21,080 nt of DNA from VMCP01 sp965655465 (GCA_965655465.1 CBFHGY010000035.1:1-21080), one strand, 5' to 3'; numbered from the stretch's first letter, positions 7,367-15,756 are shown. Translations and numbers: made by a program. The notes: generated by a model from the letters alone, not told the origin.

Positions 7367-7969
7367 ATGAAAGCGATTTTTGGGGTTTGGGTACTGCTTT
7401 TTCTTCTTTTCGGGGGAAGCAGTTCGTGCTCGAATGAAAAACTTTACGGAACCAAGGCCATCGGCGGCCTGGATAGTATGGTTACCAAAGAATTTGCAGA
7501 ACGGGTTACCATTGAATATACCGATTCGGGTTTTTTAAGGGCCCGGGTGTTTTCGCCTTTGCTTACAGCGGTGAAGAGAAGCAGCAATCCCTATTTGGAA
7601 ATGGTGAAGGGCTTGAAAGTAGACTTCTATGAGAAAGACGGGCGTATTCAAAGTTATTTAACAGCAGAATATGGCATTTCGTATCCGGATGATAAGAAGA
7701 TAGTGGTACGCAATAACGTTGAAATATTAAATGTAAAAGGCGAACGATTGAATACGGAAGAGTTGCATTGGCAGCAAGATAGCGGCAAGATTTATACAGA
7801 TCGTTTTGTGCGCATAACTACGAAAGATCAGATTATTACGGGAACGGGATTGGTGAGCGACCAAGCGTTTTCGGATTGGGAAATATTAAATGTAAGTGGA
7901 ACCATAAACGTACCTCATGATCAAATACCACATCCTCGGTCTGTTGACCCTGGTCGCGGCGGCTATTAG
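7367..7969 (+). CDS. lptC: LPS export periplasmic protein LptC, lipoprotein form
   Basis: This 200-residue protein belongs to the Lpt bridge that carries lipopolysaccharide from the inner membrane to the outer membrane. The N-terminus is a lipoprotein signal with a hydrophobic core (VWVLLFLLFGG) and a lipobox SSSC, placing the lipidated cysteine at C21. The rest contains the beta-jellyroll pattern of the LptC/OstA family, including VKGLKVDFYEKDGRIQSYLTAEYG and then NVEILNVKGERLNTEELHW, which is typical of the fold (toggling between ligand-binding strands). The ATG at 7367 follows the upstream stop by 1 nt. A longer in-frame start at 7316 would spoil the signal peptide and overlap the upstream gene. 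The last 53 nt overlap the following small gene. Confidence 0.9.
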   Translation: MKAIFGVWVLLFLLFGGSSSCSNEKLYGTKAIGGLDSMVTKEFAERVTIEYTDSGFLRARVFSPLLTAVKRSSNPYLEMVKGLKVDFYEKDGRIQSYLTAEYGISYPDDKKIVVRNNVEILNVKGERLNTEELHWQQDSGKIYTDRFVRITTKDQIITGTGLVSDQAFSDWEILNVSGTINVPHDQIPHPRSVDPGRGGY

Positions 7970-8126
7970 CGGCATCGAAATATTGGCGATTTATTACGAA
8001 GCGCCTACAACCTATCTCTTTTTAGGGAAATTTTGGCTGATGCTCATTCTTTTTGGTTCGAGTATTGCGATGTATTTCCGGATGCGAAGGTTCCGTAAAT
8101 CAGCGTTACAAGAGGGTAAAAGATAA
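7917..8126 (+). CDS. Small two-transmembrane-helix protein of unknown function
   Basis: This 69-residue protein has two hydrophobic stretches, about residues 5-26 (ILGLLTLVAAAISGIEILAI) and 34-53, and a strongly basic C-terminus (RMRRFRKSALQEGKR). By the positive-inside rule the tail would be cytoplasmic. It starts at ATG 7917, inside lptC, overlapping by 53 nt, and ends the operon 14 nt before the convergent channel gene. Codons after the overlap look ordinary for the region. I recognise no family. It could be a chance ORF, but the clean membrane topology and operon position favour a real gene. Confidence 0.6.
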   Translation: MIKYHILGLLTLVAAAISGIEILAIYYEAPTTYLFLGKFWLMLILFGSSIAMYFRMRRFRKSALQEGKR

Positions 8127-8139
8127 AATTTATTTAAAA

Positions 8140-8832
8140 TTAAGAGTTGGAATCTTCTTCTTTTTTATAGGGTTCCACAAACCAACTGGCCAAATAACCG
8201 GTAAATACCCCAAACAATCCCACCCCAGCGGTCATGAGCACGATAGCGATAAGTCGGCCTTTGGTGGTTACCGGATAAAGGTCGCCGTATCCAACGGTAG
8301 TTATGGTTACATAGGACCACCACAGGGCGTCTTCGGCGGTTTTAATATTACTATGGGCAGCGGTTTCTACTTCGAGTATGGCGATGGACGAGAATAATAC
8401 GAGCATAATCGCAAGAATCACGGCAAACATGAATGTGCCTTTCATATGATTCTTGAAGATATGTTCCACGATATGCGAAATCGAGCGGTAGGCTTTAATT
8501 ACACGGATGATTTGGATTACGCGGGCTAGCCGTCCTAATCGGAAAATACCATTTGCTGGGATGCTGGCCAAAAGGTCGATCCAGCCCCATTTCATATAGG
8601 TTAATTTGTTAGGGGCACGGTAAAAACGGACGCAAAAATCAATAAAGAAAACGACACATGCGATGTAATCGGTATAAATGATGAGTCGATGAACTTCTGG
8701 GGGAAGTGTAATAACGGCATCGATAATCAGGATTCCAAGTACATAAAAAGAAAGTACCAATACCAGTAAATTGAGAAAACTCAGTCCATCGTCTATATCA
8801 TGTCCGGCTATTCTTAAGGTCTTTTTTCTCAC
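8140..8832 (-). CDS. Voltage-gated-type potassium channel, six transmembrane helices
   Basis: This 230-residue inner-membrane protein would conduct K+. It has six hydrophobic segments. S4 (about 97-116, FRLGRLARVIQIIRVIKAYR) carries Arg/Lys at roughly every third position, the voltage-sensor pattern. The pore loop holds the selectivity filter TTVGYGD at 178-184, followed by a hydrophobic S6 (AIVLMTAGVGLFGVFTGYLA). The C-terminus is short and has no RCK or cyclic-nucleotide domain, so regulation would be by voltage or a partner. The start is GTG at 8832, chosen because TAACTTTG lies 4 nt upstream and because M-R-K-K then precedes S1. It is convergent with the operon to its left. Confidence 0.93.
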   Translation of the reverse strand: MRKKTLRIAGHDIDDGLSFLNLLVLVLSFYVLGILIIDAVITLPPEVHRLIIYTDYIACVVFFIDFCVRFYRAPNKLTYMKWGWIDLLASIPANGIFRLGRLARVIQIIRVIKAYRSISHIVEHIFKNHMKGTFMFAVILAIMLVLFSSIAILEVETAAHSNIKTAEDALWWSYVTITTVGYGDLYPVTTKGRLIAIVLMTAGVGLFGVFTGYLASWFVEPYKKEEDSNS

Positions 8833-8836
8833 ATTT

Positions 8837-8844
8837 CAAAGTTA
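8837..8844 (-). promoter_or_regulatory. -7 promoter element of the potassium channel gene (TAACTTTG)
   Basis: Read on the minus strand this is an exact TAnnTTTG match ending 4 nt before the GTG start at 8832, consistent with leaderless transcription. It lies between the channel gene and the terminator of the upstream regulator gene, so the channel has its own promoter. Confidence 0.55.
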
Positions 8845-8863
8845 GGCAATACAAATTATAAAC

Positions 8864-8886
8864 GAAAAAGCCCCATTATTTGGGGC
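8864..8886 (-). terminator. Intrinsic terminator of the HTH gene
   Basis: Read on the minus strand: stem GCCCC, 7-nt loop AAATAAT, stem GGGGC, then TTTTT. It follows the stop codon of the HTH gene (8912) by about 25 nt and separates it from the channel gene promoter. Confidence 0.85.
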
Positions 8887-8911
8887 ATTTTCATTTTATA
8901 TATAATCGCAT

Positions 8912-9877
8912 TTACATTCCCATCAGGGTCTTTTTATCTTCGTATTCTTTGCGCAATTTTTGTCGGGCTAGGTTTCCTGTTTTAGATAACAGTATCCCGT
9001 TTTCTTTGCTGGTTTCGAGCCATGAATCGGTAGAGTAGACCCAATGCGGATTGTCGGAAACCACAACTCCACTCATGGGAGAACAAATCATGGCAATTTT
9101 TTCTTTTATACTGTGGAAGATAATGCTATTATCCACTGTAATCATTGGTGTAAAGTAGAGTTTGAAACGAGCGCCTCTATAATTGGGTAGGTAGGGGTTG
9201 ATCTTCCGACCCAATTCTGCTTGTTGAAAGACCATGTCGATGAGCATGTCGTACTGCAGAAGTACATCGGCATAGGTTTTTTCGTCTTTAAAAAGACCTG
9301 ATTCGTAGTAGTGTTGAATTTGATATAAAGTTGAATATAATGTTTCATAGCCCCAGATTTCGTGTGATGTTACTTTTAAATATTTTTCTGCCAATCTTAC
9401 GTACTGACTTTCACGGTCGGTGCTTCCTTCGAAAACAGATTTGTTAAAGGCGGGATCTTTGAGAAATTCTCTTTGCCAAATAAAGTTTTTGAAGGCGGCA
9501 AGTTTGGGAAACCACATATAATAGAAGAAGGGAATTTCCTTTGCTCCATAGGTAATTTGTGAATGCGGGTGAAATATACAATGATCAATACGAGCTTCCA
9601 ATTCCCCGAAAAAATCATTTGAAGTATAGGTTTCAAAGTGCAGGGGTTTCACCTCAACGGTGAGCATATTGCTATTGGTATTGGAAAACTGACTGAGATC
9701 GATATCGAGTTCTCGTGCTATTTTTATCATTTCATCGGCGCGCAAGGCAGAAGGATTTCGAATTCTGCGGTATGCGGCGTCTTCAGAGATAGAAAGTAAG
9801 TCGGCCATAAAAGCGGCAGTGCGGATGCCCATGCGTTTAGTTTTGTCGTTCAATTGTTGGGTAAAGTTGTCTATCAT
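8912..9877 (-). CDS. HTH-containing protein of unknown function, putative transcription regulator
   Basis: This is a 321-residue protein when started at ATG 9877. Residues about 8-64 look like an XRE-type helix-turn-helix: NDKTKRMGIRTAAFMADLL, then SEDAAYRRIRNPSALRADE, then IKIARELDID. The remaining 250 residues (from VEVKPLHFETYT) are a mixed helical/strand region rich in aromatic residues that I do not recognise; similar HTH proteins with an unknown long C-terminus occur in Bacteroidota. A longer ORF start at 9994 adds 39 unlikely residues (SPKKYFLHFSQLFGCKEQK) ahead of the domain, so I rejected it. It is divergent from the secreted lipase gene with 169 bp between, which makes regulation of that gene plausible but unproven. 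Confidence 0.8.
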   Translation of the reverse strand: MIDNFTQQLNDKTKRMGIRTAAFMADLLSISEDAAYRRIRNPSALRADEMIKIARELDIDLSQFSNTNSNMLTVEVKPLHFETYTSNDFFGELEARIDHCIFHPHSQITYGAKEIPFFYYMWFPKLAAFKNFIWQREFLKDPAFNKSVFEGSTDRESQYVRLAEKYLKVTSHEIWGYETLYSTLYQIQHYYESGLFKDEKTYADVLLQYDMLIDMVFQQAELGRKINPYLPNYRGARFKLYFTPMITVDNSIIFHSIKEKIAMICSPMSGVVVSDNPHWVYSTDSWLETSKENGILLSKTGNLARQKLRKEYEDKKTLMGM

Positions 9878-9913
9878 ATAAATAATATTAAGTGTTTGAT
9901 ATTTAAAACACAT

Positions 9914-9955
9914 TTTTTGCTCCTTGCACCCAAAGAGTTGCGAAAAATGCAAAAA
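9914..9955. promoter_or_regulatory. Inverted repeat in the divergent intergenic region, possible operator
   Basis: TTTTTGC (9914-9920) and GCAAAAA (9949-9955) form arms 28 nt apart. Two further TTGC copies lie between them. It sits between the divergent HTH and lipase genes. The nearest -7-like box toward the lipase is GAACTTTG (10016-10023, one mismatch), about 60 nt away. A weak candidate. Confidence 0.25.
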
Positions 9956-10046
9956 GTATTTTTTGGGGGAAGCCATACTTGCGGTATTTGCCAAGGATTC
10001 AAAATGGGGACTTCGGAACTTTGAAGTACATTAAAATCAACATATT

Positions 10047-13000
10047 ATGAATCATAATTACTATCAAAAAACACGCAGGGAATCGGGATTTTTTTGGGCC
10101 TTATATAATAAGGTATCGAGAAAATACGAATCGATTTTAACACACAAGGAAAGTCCTTTTAAGAAGGTGCTTTTATTTTTTATTGGGGGAATTTTATTTA
10201 CGCCGGCGCTTTGGTCTCAGAGTTTCTTGGAGGAAATGAATGCTCGTTTTAGGTATGTACAACCGAAAGACGGGCCCCTTATTTCGAGTTTTATACCTAT
10301 GGTAAACTTGGATGGCATGGGAGGTCAGCAAGATTCTGATACATCAAACTACGAAACTTCCCAAGAAACCCTACGTTTGGCATTATTGCAGCAGTATGGA
10401 ATTGCCCATTACGATTCCATGCGTTTGATTTACGAGGCCCGACAACAGCAGTTTTTGGCGAATGGGGTTATTGCTTTGGGGATAGTGGATATGCGCTATC
10501 AAGATGTAAATCCGTTATTGGAACAGGAAGGTCGAATCACAATCGGCGATGATTCCAGTTTCCGATTTAATTTGAACGGGTTTACCGAGTCGGTATATTT
10601 AGAGAAATATCTGTTATCGGTAGTGAGTCCCATTGAACGTTTGCGTTCAGATGTGGTTTTTGCGGTTTTAGATTCTCAATTGGTATTGAGTAATTTTCAC
10701 GATTGGAAGAATATGAATTGGATGTGGGTTTCTGGTGATACCCGTATACATATCGATTGGAATGTTCCATTTATGCTTCCCAAAACAGGTGCAGGCGGAC
10801 CCATCGTGGGTACTTTGCAATGCGAGCTTGCAGAAAATAATGAACGGTCTCGGTTGTTTGAAACCCCTTGGTATTTGAGTGCGGGTCGTTTGGGATTATT
10901 GGCAAACTTTAAGTTGTTCATGAATTTCCCCAATGGATCGGCTCCTGATTTATTGGCGCAAAACGATCTGAGTGTTCACTATTATATCGACGCGGTTAAA
11001 CCTTCAATGAAGGCAATGTACACGGTGCATCTGGGATATGGAGAGTTTGGAAAGGTGAGAACGTGCATGGAACGTCCAATCATTATTGTGGAGGGTGTTG
11101 ATTATGGATATCCCGGATATCCTGCTGGATTTAGAGATCAAAAATATGGAGAGAATGGATATATCGATTTATTAAAGGGCAAGAATTGGGATGTTCCTTC
11201 TCAAATTTGGAAGAATTGGGAATCCATTAGTCAAGGACCTGTAGCCATTGAGCGTTTGCGGAAAGCAGGATTTGATATTGTATATGTAGATTTTTGGGAT
11301 GGCGCTCAAGACATGAACAACAATGCCGAAGTCTTAATTGGAGTGATAAAAAAGGTGCAACAGCAAATGTGCGCCCGTGAGATTCATGTTTTGGGAGTGA
11401 GTATGGGAGGCGTTATTGCAAAAAGAGCAATCCGACAAATGGAGAATCGAGGAATTTCACATTGCATTGTGAGTTTTACCAGTTTTGATGCTCCCCATCA
11501 AGGGGCTAATTTGTCTTTGGGATTGCAGAATGTAATCAAATATTATAAAGGTACTTTAAGAGTTTGCGACGATTTGCATCATCGTATTATCCGCAGAACT
11601 GCTAGCGAACAGCTTTTGGTAAACCATGAAACTTCCAGCTATAGGGAGGCAGGGTTGCGTCGTTTATGGGTGCGCGAAGATAGTTTGTTTGGGGGATATC
11701 CTGAAAAGCCTTGGTTGTTTGCGATCTCTAACGGAAGTTCAAAAGGGACCCGTGCAAATATGAATTTCAGTTCGACTGAAAAATTACAGCCTGGTATGCC
11801 ATTGATGCGTTTGCAATTAAAAACGATGTTGTTATTTGGATGGGTAAACAATTATTTGGTAGATATTTATGCGGAAAATTTTTACGATCGCAAGCACAAT
11901 GCCTATTACAATGGAAGAATAAATATGGGTCGGAAATTTTATTCACATAAAGATAATTTATTATGGGATCATGTACCAGGTTCGATGATGAAGCAATTCC
12001 AAATTTTTGAGCATTTAGGAAAAACGATGTTTTTGAAAAATGGTTTTTTGAGCGATCAAAGTTGTTTTATTCCAACTGTTAGTTCGTTGGATTTAAAGTC
12101 AACAGGTTTGAATCTTCAAAATATCGTTGAAAAGGATTTTGCTGTGAATACAGGAGATATGTCACAAGTATTGAGTAACGATATGCAAACGCCGTTTCAG
12201 CGTGTGTATATTCCTGAAGCAAATCAGGAGCATATAAAACTTGACACCAGTAAAGGTGGAAATATAGATTGGTTGATTGCACAATTATCAGATGTATCAG
12301 GGGCTAATGATGTACATACCGTTTTGGAAGATTATAACTTGAGAAGTCCGCATAGTCGGAATTTAAAAGGACTTACCGTTGCCAAAAAAGGCATGTTTGA
12401 ATTAAACGGTGTGGGTACCTTTCCTGCTTGGTCGAGAGCAGATAGTTTGTTGGCCGGAAGTGCTCAGGAGCGCGTATTTTATGCAGGAGATTGTGCAGGA
12501 GCGCGTTTTTCGGTAAGAGATAGTGGGTTATTTATTATTGGGAAGCATGTGCAAGCAACCAAGTTTATTTTAGGTGGAAACAGTGTTTTTGAGGTTAAAC
12601 ATTCGGGAGAGTTGCGTATTGTGAAGGGTGGTAACCGGATGGTTTTGAAATCGGGTACCGAATTGCATTTAAGCGACGATGCCGTTTTGCGCATAGAAGA
12701 TGGGTCGCAATTAATTGTTGAAAGTGGAGCGGTTTTGCGTATTTCTGATCGAGCAAAAGTGTATGTTCAAGGTTCAGCGGCGCTGTTTCACGTGAAAGGA
12801 CGTTTGATTTTAGACAGTGGTGTGCGTTTTCAACCTATTCCCGGCATCGACGGCGTTGTGGGGTTAGTGAAGTTTACGAATGTGGGTTATGGTTTTGGAG
12901 ATGCGCAAGTTGAGGCTTATGGAGCACGCATGATTTTTGAAGGAAATGGCAAGAACGGTGCACGTTCTTTGCAAGTGGAAGGTGCTGTTAGGTTTCCTGA

Positions 13001-14267
13001 AGTTGGTGCCGGGAAGGATTTGACCCGATTAGATATCACCCGTTCGGTAGTATGCTTTGGTCCTGCAAGCAGGGCTTATTTCAAAGGACGTGTATCTGTG
13101 ACTGACTCCCGTATGGAGCCTGTAGAATGGAGTAATGCCTATTGTGGTGGGTTTCATTTTGTAGGAAATCAAGGTCGTTTTGAGAATTTGGAATTCTATC
13201 GTCAAGATACGGCATTGTATTACGAACAACAAGGTTCCAATGCCATTTCTACTATAAAGGGAATTTCATTTGCGGAATGCCTGGTGGGATTTCACATTGA
13301 AACCAGTTTTATGCATGTTAGTCGCATGTTGTTTGAATCCAATGAAATTGGACTTTCTATGCATAATATTTGGAAAGAGGGTGTTATTGAGCAATCTAAA
13401 TTTTATAAGAATCAAATAGCGGTAAAGGCGAGTAATACCGCAGAGACCTATGGCCAATTATTGAGTTTGAATAATGAATTCTATGAAAACCACAAGGGTT
13501 ATGCCTTGAACAAGGTGACTGCGTTTTTAAATTGCCATCATTTTGGTGGGAATGAAAGCGGAATTATTGCTACGGAGTCTTCATTGCGTTTAGACGGAGC
13601 TTTGGTATTGGAAAGTGCATTGTTAAATCGGAAGTTCAGCGCTGGATTGAATGTATTCACCAATCAAACGGGGTCTGCCATTGAATTGGATCATAGTGAG
13701 ATTTGGGCAAACGGATCCAATTATTTTCATAATAATAGGTCTACGTATAAGGGTCAGGCATTCATTGCAGGCGATTATCGTTTGGTTAAGTCCGCAAGCT
13801 ATTTTGATCCAAGCTCTGGAAGGGTTCATTTGGGTAGCAATCGCTTTTTCCCTTCCCATGCTAAGTTTATAGCCGACTCCTTGAATGGGCAATATATACG
13901 TTTAAAACATAATGGATTTCCACTCCTTGCAACGGCCAATTTAATGAAAGTCTATGAAGGAGCTACGTGTGCAATTGAACGGGATCCAACCGATGTTTTA
14001 AGTGCCAAATACCTTGTTGATGAAAAAGAAGAAGATGCCAATTTCCCCAAATCAGATGGAAGTGCTATGGTTATTGGAGGAAGTGGAAAGTTGAAGGTGA
14101 ATGTGCAGGATGCCGAAGTTTGGATTTATGCAACCAATGGAGTGTTATTAAAGCGCGCAAAGGTATCAGAGGAGATGCGAGAATTGATCGTACCAACTGG
14201 TTTGTACTTTGTACATGTTGAAGCTACGGATATTAATCGCACTGAAAAGGTATTTGTTGAGCCTTAA
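10047..14267 (+). CDS. Secreted alpha/beta-hydrolase (lipase-like) with beta-helix region and T9SS sorting domain
   Basis: This 1406-residue protein would be exported and passed through the type IX secretion system. It has a signal peptide core at about 39-57 (KKVLLFFIGGILFTPALWSQ) after an unusually long 38-residue n-region with no internal Met. Residues about 340-735 form an alpha/beta hydrolase: IIIVEGVDYG, then lipase box G450-V-S452-M-G454 with Ser452 as likely nucleophile, then DAPHQGA (481-487). The acid is not certain, and His729 (NQEHI) is a candidate catalytic His. Residues about 780-1290 are short repeating strands (SGTELHLSDDAVLRIEDGSQ) like a right-handed beta-helix. Residues about 1345-1406 match the type A C-terminal sorting domain (VNVQDAEVWIYATNGVLL, VPTGLYFVHVEA). 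It is a single-gene unit ended by the hairpin at 14301. Substrate unknown; a surface or secreted esterase is inferred. Confidence 0.85.
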   Translation: MNHNYYQKTRRESGFFWALYNKVSRKYESILTHKESPFKKVLLFFIGGILFTPALWSQSFLEEMNARFRYVQPKDGPLISSFIPMVNLDGMGGQQDSDTSNYETSQETLRLALLQQYGIAHYDSMRLIYEARQQQFLANGVIALGIVDMRYQDVNPLLEQEGRITIGDDSSFRFNLNGFTESVYLEKYLLSVVSPIERLRSDVVFAVLDSQLVLSNFHDWKNMNWMWVSGDTRIHIDWNVPFMLPKTGAGGPIVGTLQCELAENNERSRLFETPWYLSAGRLGLLANFKLFMNFPNGSAPDLLAQNDLSVHYYIDAVKPSMKAMYTVHLGYGEFGKVRTCMERPIIIVEGVDYGYPGYPAGFRDQKYGENGYIDLLKGKNWDVPSQIWKNWESISQGPVAIERLRKAGFDIVYVDFWDGAQDMNNNAEVLIGVIKKVQQQMCAREIHVLGVSMGGVIAKRAIRQMENRGISHCIVSFTSFDAPHQGANLSLGLQNVIKYYKGTLRVCDDLHHRIIRRTASEQLLVNHETSSYREAGLRRLWVREDSLFGGYPEKPWLFAISNGSSKGTRANMNFSSTEKLQPGMPLMRLQLKTMLLFGWVNNYLVDIYAENFYDRKHNAYYNGRINMGRKFYSHKDNLLWDHVPGSMMKQFQIFEHLGKTMFLKNGFLSDQSCFIPTVSSLDLKSTGLNLQNIVEKDFAVNTGDMSQVLSNDMQTPFQRVYIPEANQEHIKLDTSKGGNIDWLIAQLSDVSGANDVHTVLEDYNLRSPHSRNLKGLTVAKKGMFELNGVGTFPAWSRADSLLAGSAQERVFYAGDCAGARFSVRDSGLFIIGKHVQATKFILGGNSVFEVKHSGELRIVKGGNRMVLKSGTELHLSDDAVLRIEDGSQLIVESGAVLRISDRAKVYVQGSAALFHVKGRLILDSGVRFQPIPGIDGVVGLVKFTNVGYGFGDAQVEAYGARMIFEGNGKNGARSLQVEGAVRFPEVGAGKDLTRLDITRSVVCFGPASRAYFKGRVSVTDSRMEPVEWSNAYCGGFHFVGNQGRFENLEFYRQDTALYYEQQGSNAISTIKGISFAECLVGFHIETSFMHVSRMLFESNEIGLSMHNIWKEGVIEQSKFYKNQIAVKASNTAETYGQLLSLNNEFYENHKGYALNKVTAFLNCHHFGGNESGIIATESSLRLDGALVLESALLNRKFSAGLNVFTNQTGSAIELDHSEIWANGSNYFHNNRSTYKGQAFIAGDYRLVKSASYFDPSSGRVHLGSNRFFPSHAKFIADSLNGQYIRLKHNGFPLLATANLMKVYEGATCAIERDPTDVLSAKYLVDEKEEDANFPKSDGSAMVIGGSGKLKVNVQDAEVWIYATNGVLLKRAKVSEEMRELIVPTGLYFVHVEATDINRTEKVFVEP

Positions 14268-14300
14268 GTGGGCAATATTTGATACAGTTAAGATATTACA

Positions 14301-14322
14301 CACTGCGCGTTCGCGCGCAGTG
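14301..14322 (+). terminator. Perfect 9-bp UUCG hairpin, probable terminator of the lipase gene
   Basis: CACTGCGCG, loop TTCG, CGCGCAGTG: nine uninterrupted pairs capped by a UUCG tetraloop. It starts 34 nt after the lipase stop codon. The tail is TTGTAAATTTG and not a pure T run, so termination may be partial. It lies directly against the -7 box of the next operon. Confidence 0.7.
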
Positions 14323-14325
14323 TTG

Positions 14326-14333
14326 TAAATTTG
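14326..14333 (+). promoter_or_regulatory. -7 promoter element of the nuclease-lpxK-gldH-comM operon (TAAATTTG)
   Basis: This is an exact TAnnTTTG match ending 4 nt before the ATG at 14338. The -33 region would fall inside the upstream hairpin (14301-14322), where no TTG is present on the expected spacing. Transcription is probably leaderless. Confidence 0.6.
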
Positions 14334-14337
14334 AAGG

Positions 14338-15756
14338 ATGAAAATTACCTTTTGGGGTGCAGCACAGCAAGTAACGGGAAGTATGCATTTGTTAAATTTG
14401 GAGAGCGGCACCAATGTATTGATAGATTGTGGGTTGGATTACGAGAATCGAAAAGAGTTTGAAATGCAGAATGCCAATTTTCCATTTGCAGCATCAGATA
14501 TAGATATTTTGATATTGACGCATGCACATATTGATCATTCGGGCAACGTTCCAAATCTGATTAAACAAGGTTTTGCGGGGCATATAATATGTTCGGCTCC
14601 TACCTTAGAATTGAGTGAATATTTGTTGCAAGACAGTTTAAATATTCAGATGATGGATATTCGTAAAAGACGCAAACAATATTACCGAAATAAGAAAAAA
14701 AACAAAGTCAAAGGGTCGATCCCCAATGCCTTGTATACCAAGAGACATATTGAAGATATGCTCGATATGGCAGTAGTATTAGGCCCTGGTCAAACATGGT
14801 CTTTTGGCGACGATTTAACAATCACATTAAGTCCGGCAGGGCATATTTTAGGTGCCATGAGTGCCACATTGAAAATCACAGAAGAGGGAGAAGTGAAGAC
14901 GCTAGGCTTTACTGGAGATTTGGGAAATTACAATTCTAAATTAGTTCCAGATCCTATTCCAATGGAAGGTTTGGATTACTTGGTTTCGGAAAGCACATAC
15001 GGTGGACGCAAGCATTTTACCGATAGCCGAAAAGCGGAGGAAATGTTATTGGAAGAAATTTTGGATACTTGTGTAAAACGCAAGGGCAAATTGGTAATTC
15101 CTGCGTTTAGTGTGGGCAGAACACAAGCGATACTATTTACTATTCATCAGTTGTATAAAGACGGTAAAATGCCTAATGTAAAAGTGTTTACAGACAGTCC
15201 ATTAGCCATTAAATCCACCCGTATATATCAACATAATATTGAACATTTGAACGAAGAAGCCAAAGAATTTCAGCGTAAACATGGTTCGTTGTTTAATTTT
15301 CCTTTATTACATGTGGTAGAAGACGATCGAGAAAGCGAGTATTTAAGTGTTTTACCCGAACCATGTATCATCGTGTCTGCTGCAGGGATGGTAGAAGGCG
15401 GTCGAATACAGATGCATGTTCGCAATAATATTGGCAGTGATCAGAACACCATTTTAATTGCTGGATTTTGTGCAGAGGGTACCCTTGGAGATCGTTTGTT
15501 GAAAGGACAGGGTTTCGTTGAAATTAATCGCAAGGAACGTCCGGTATTTGCAAAAATTGGTCGTACAGACGTATTCAGTGCACATCCAGATCATCCGCAA
15601 TTGTTAGGGTATTTTGAAGAAACCCGTAAAAAAGGACATCTAAAGAAACTCTTTTTGGTGCATGGTGAAGAAACCCAAATGAAGGCACTTGCTGCTGATA
15701 TTAAAGGGTTGGATGAAGTATATACGCCATTAAAAGGACAGTCGTTTTATCTTTAA
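14338..15756 (+). CDS. Beta-CASP metallo-beta-lactamase-fold ribonuclease (Ysh1/RNase J-like exoribonuclease family)
   Basis: This 472-residue cytoplasmic nuclease should process RNA. Metallo-beta-lactamase motifs: THAHIDH with H62, H64, D66 and H67, then H169 (SPAGHILGAM) and D194 (FTGDLGN). The beta-CASP motifs follow: A Asp286 (VFTDSP), B His360 (GGRIQMH), C His416 (FSAHPDH), then a C-terminal VHGE (442) as in the RNA-specificity (RMMBL) domain. Residues about 109-126 are a very basic insertion (RKRRKQYYRNKKKNKVK) beside the active-site domain, suited to RNA binding. It heads an operon: its stop codon overlaps the lpxK start by 1 nt (TAATG). The ligase-associated DNA exonuclease is a shorter, different MBL protein, so this gene is not the missing ligase partner. 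Confidence 0.92.
   Translation: MKITFWGAAQQVTGSMHLLNLESGTNVLIDCGLDYENRKEFEMQNANFPFAASDIDILILTHAHIDHSGNVPNLIKQGFAGHIICSAPTLELSEYLLQDSLNIQMMDIRKRRKQYYRNKKKNKVKGSIPNALYTKRHIEDMLDMAVVLGPGQTWSFGDDLTITLSPAGHILGAMSATLKITEEGEVKTLGFTGDLGNYNSKLVPDPIPMEGLDYLVSESTYGGRKHFTDSRKAEEMLLEEILDTCVKRKGKLVIPAFSVGRTQAILFTIHQLYKDGKMPNVKVFTDSPLAIKSTRIYQHNIEHLNEEAKEFQRKHGSLFNFPLLHVVEDDRESEYLSVLPEPCIIVSAAGMVEGGRIQMHVRNNIGSDQNTILIAGFCAEGTLGDRLLKGQGFVEINRKERPVFAKIGRTDVFSAHPDHPQLLGYFEETRKKGHLKKLFLVHGEETQMKALAADIKGLDEVYTPLKGQSFYL

Noticed and set aside
8127..8139. Bidirectional terminator between the 2-TM gene and the channel gene
   Set aside because: Only AT-rich sequence with a 5-bp weak palindrome around 8126-8142; no GC stem, so no call was made.
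8053..8397. 114-codon plus-strand ORF inside the potassium channel gene
   Set aside because: It is antisense to a gene with clear channel motifs, and its composition (Gly/Lys/Tyr) is that of a shadow frame.
9878..9994. Longer start for the HTH gene at 9994
   Set aside because: The extra 39 residues do not look like protein sequence of this family and run across the divergent promoter region; ATG 9877 begins the HTH domain properly.
14338..15756. Missing ligase-associated DNA exonuclease
   Set aside because: The protein has beta-CASP motifs and an RNA-specificity domain, and is far from the ligase in a separate operon; the ligase partner is a shorter MBL protein.
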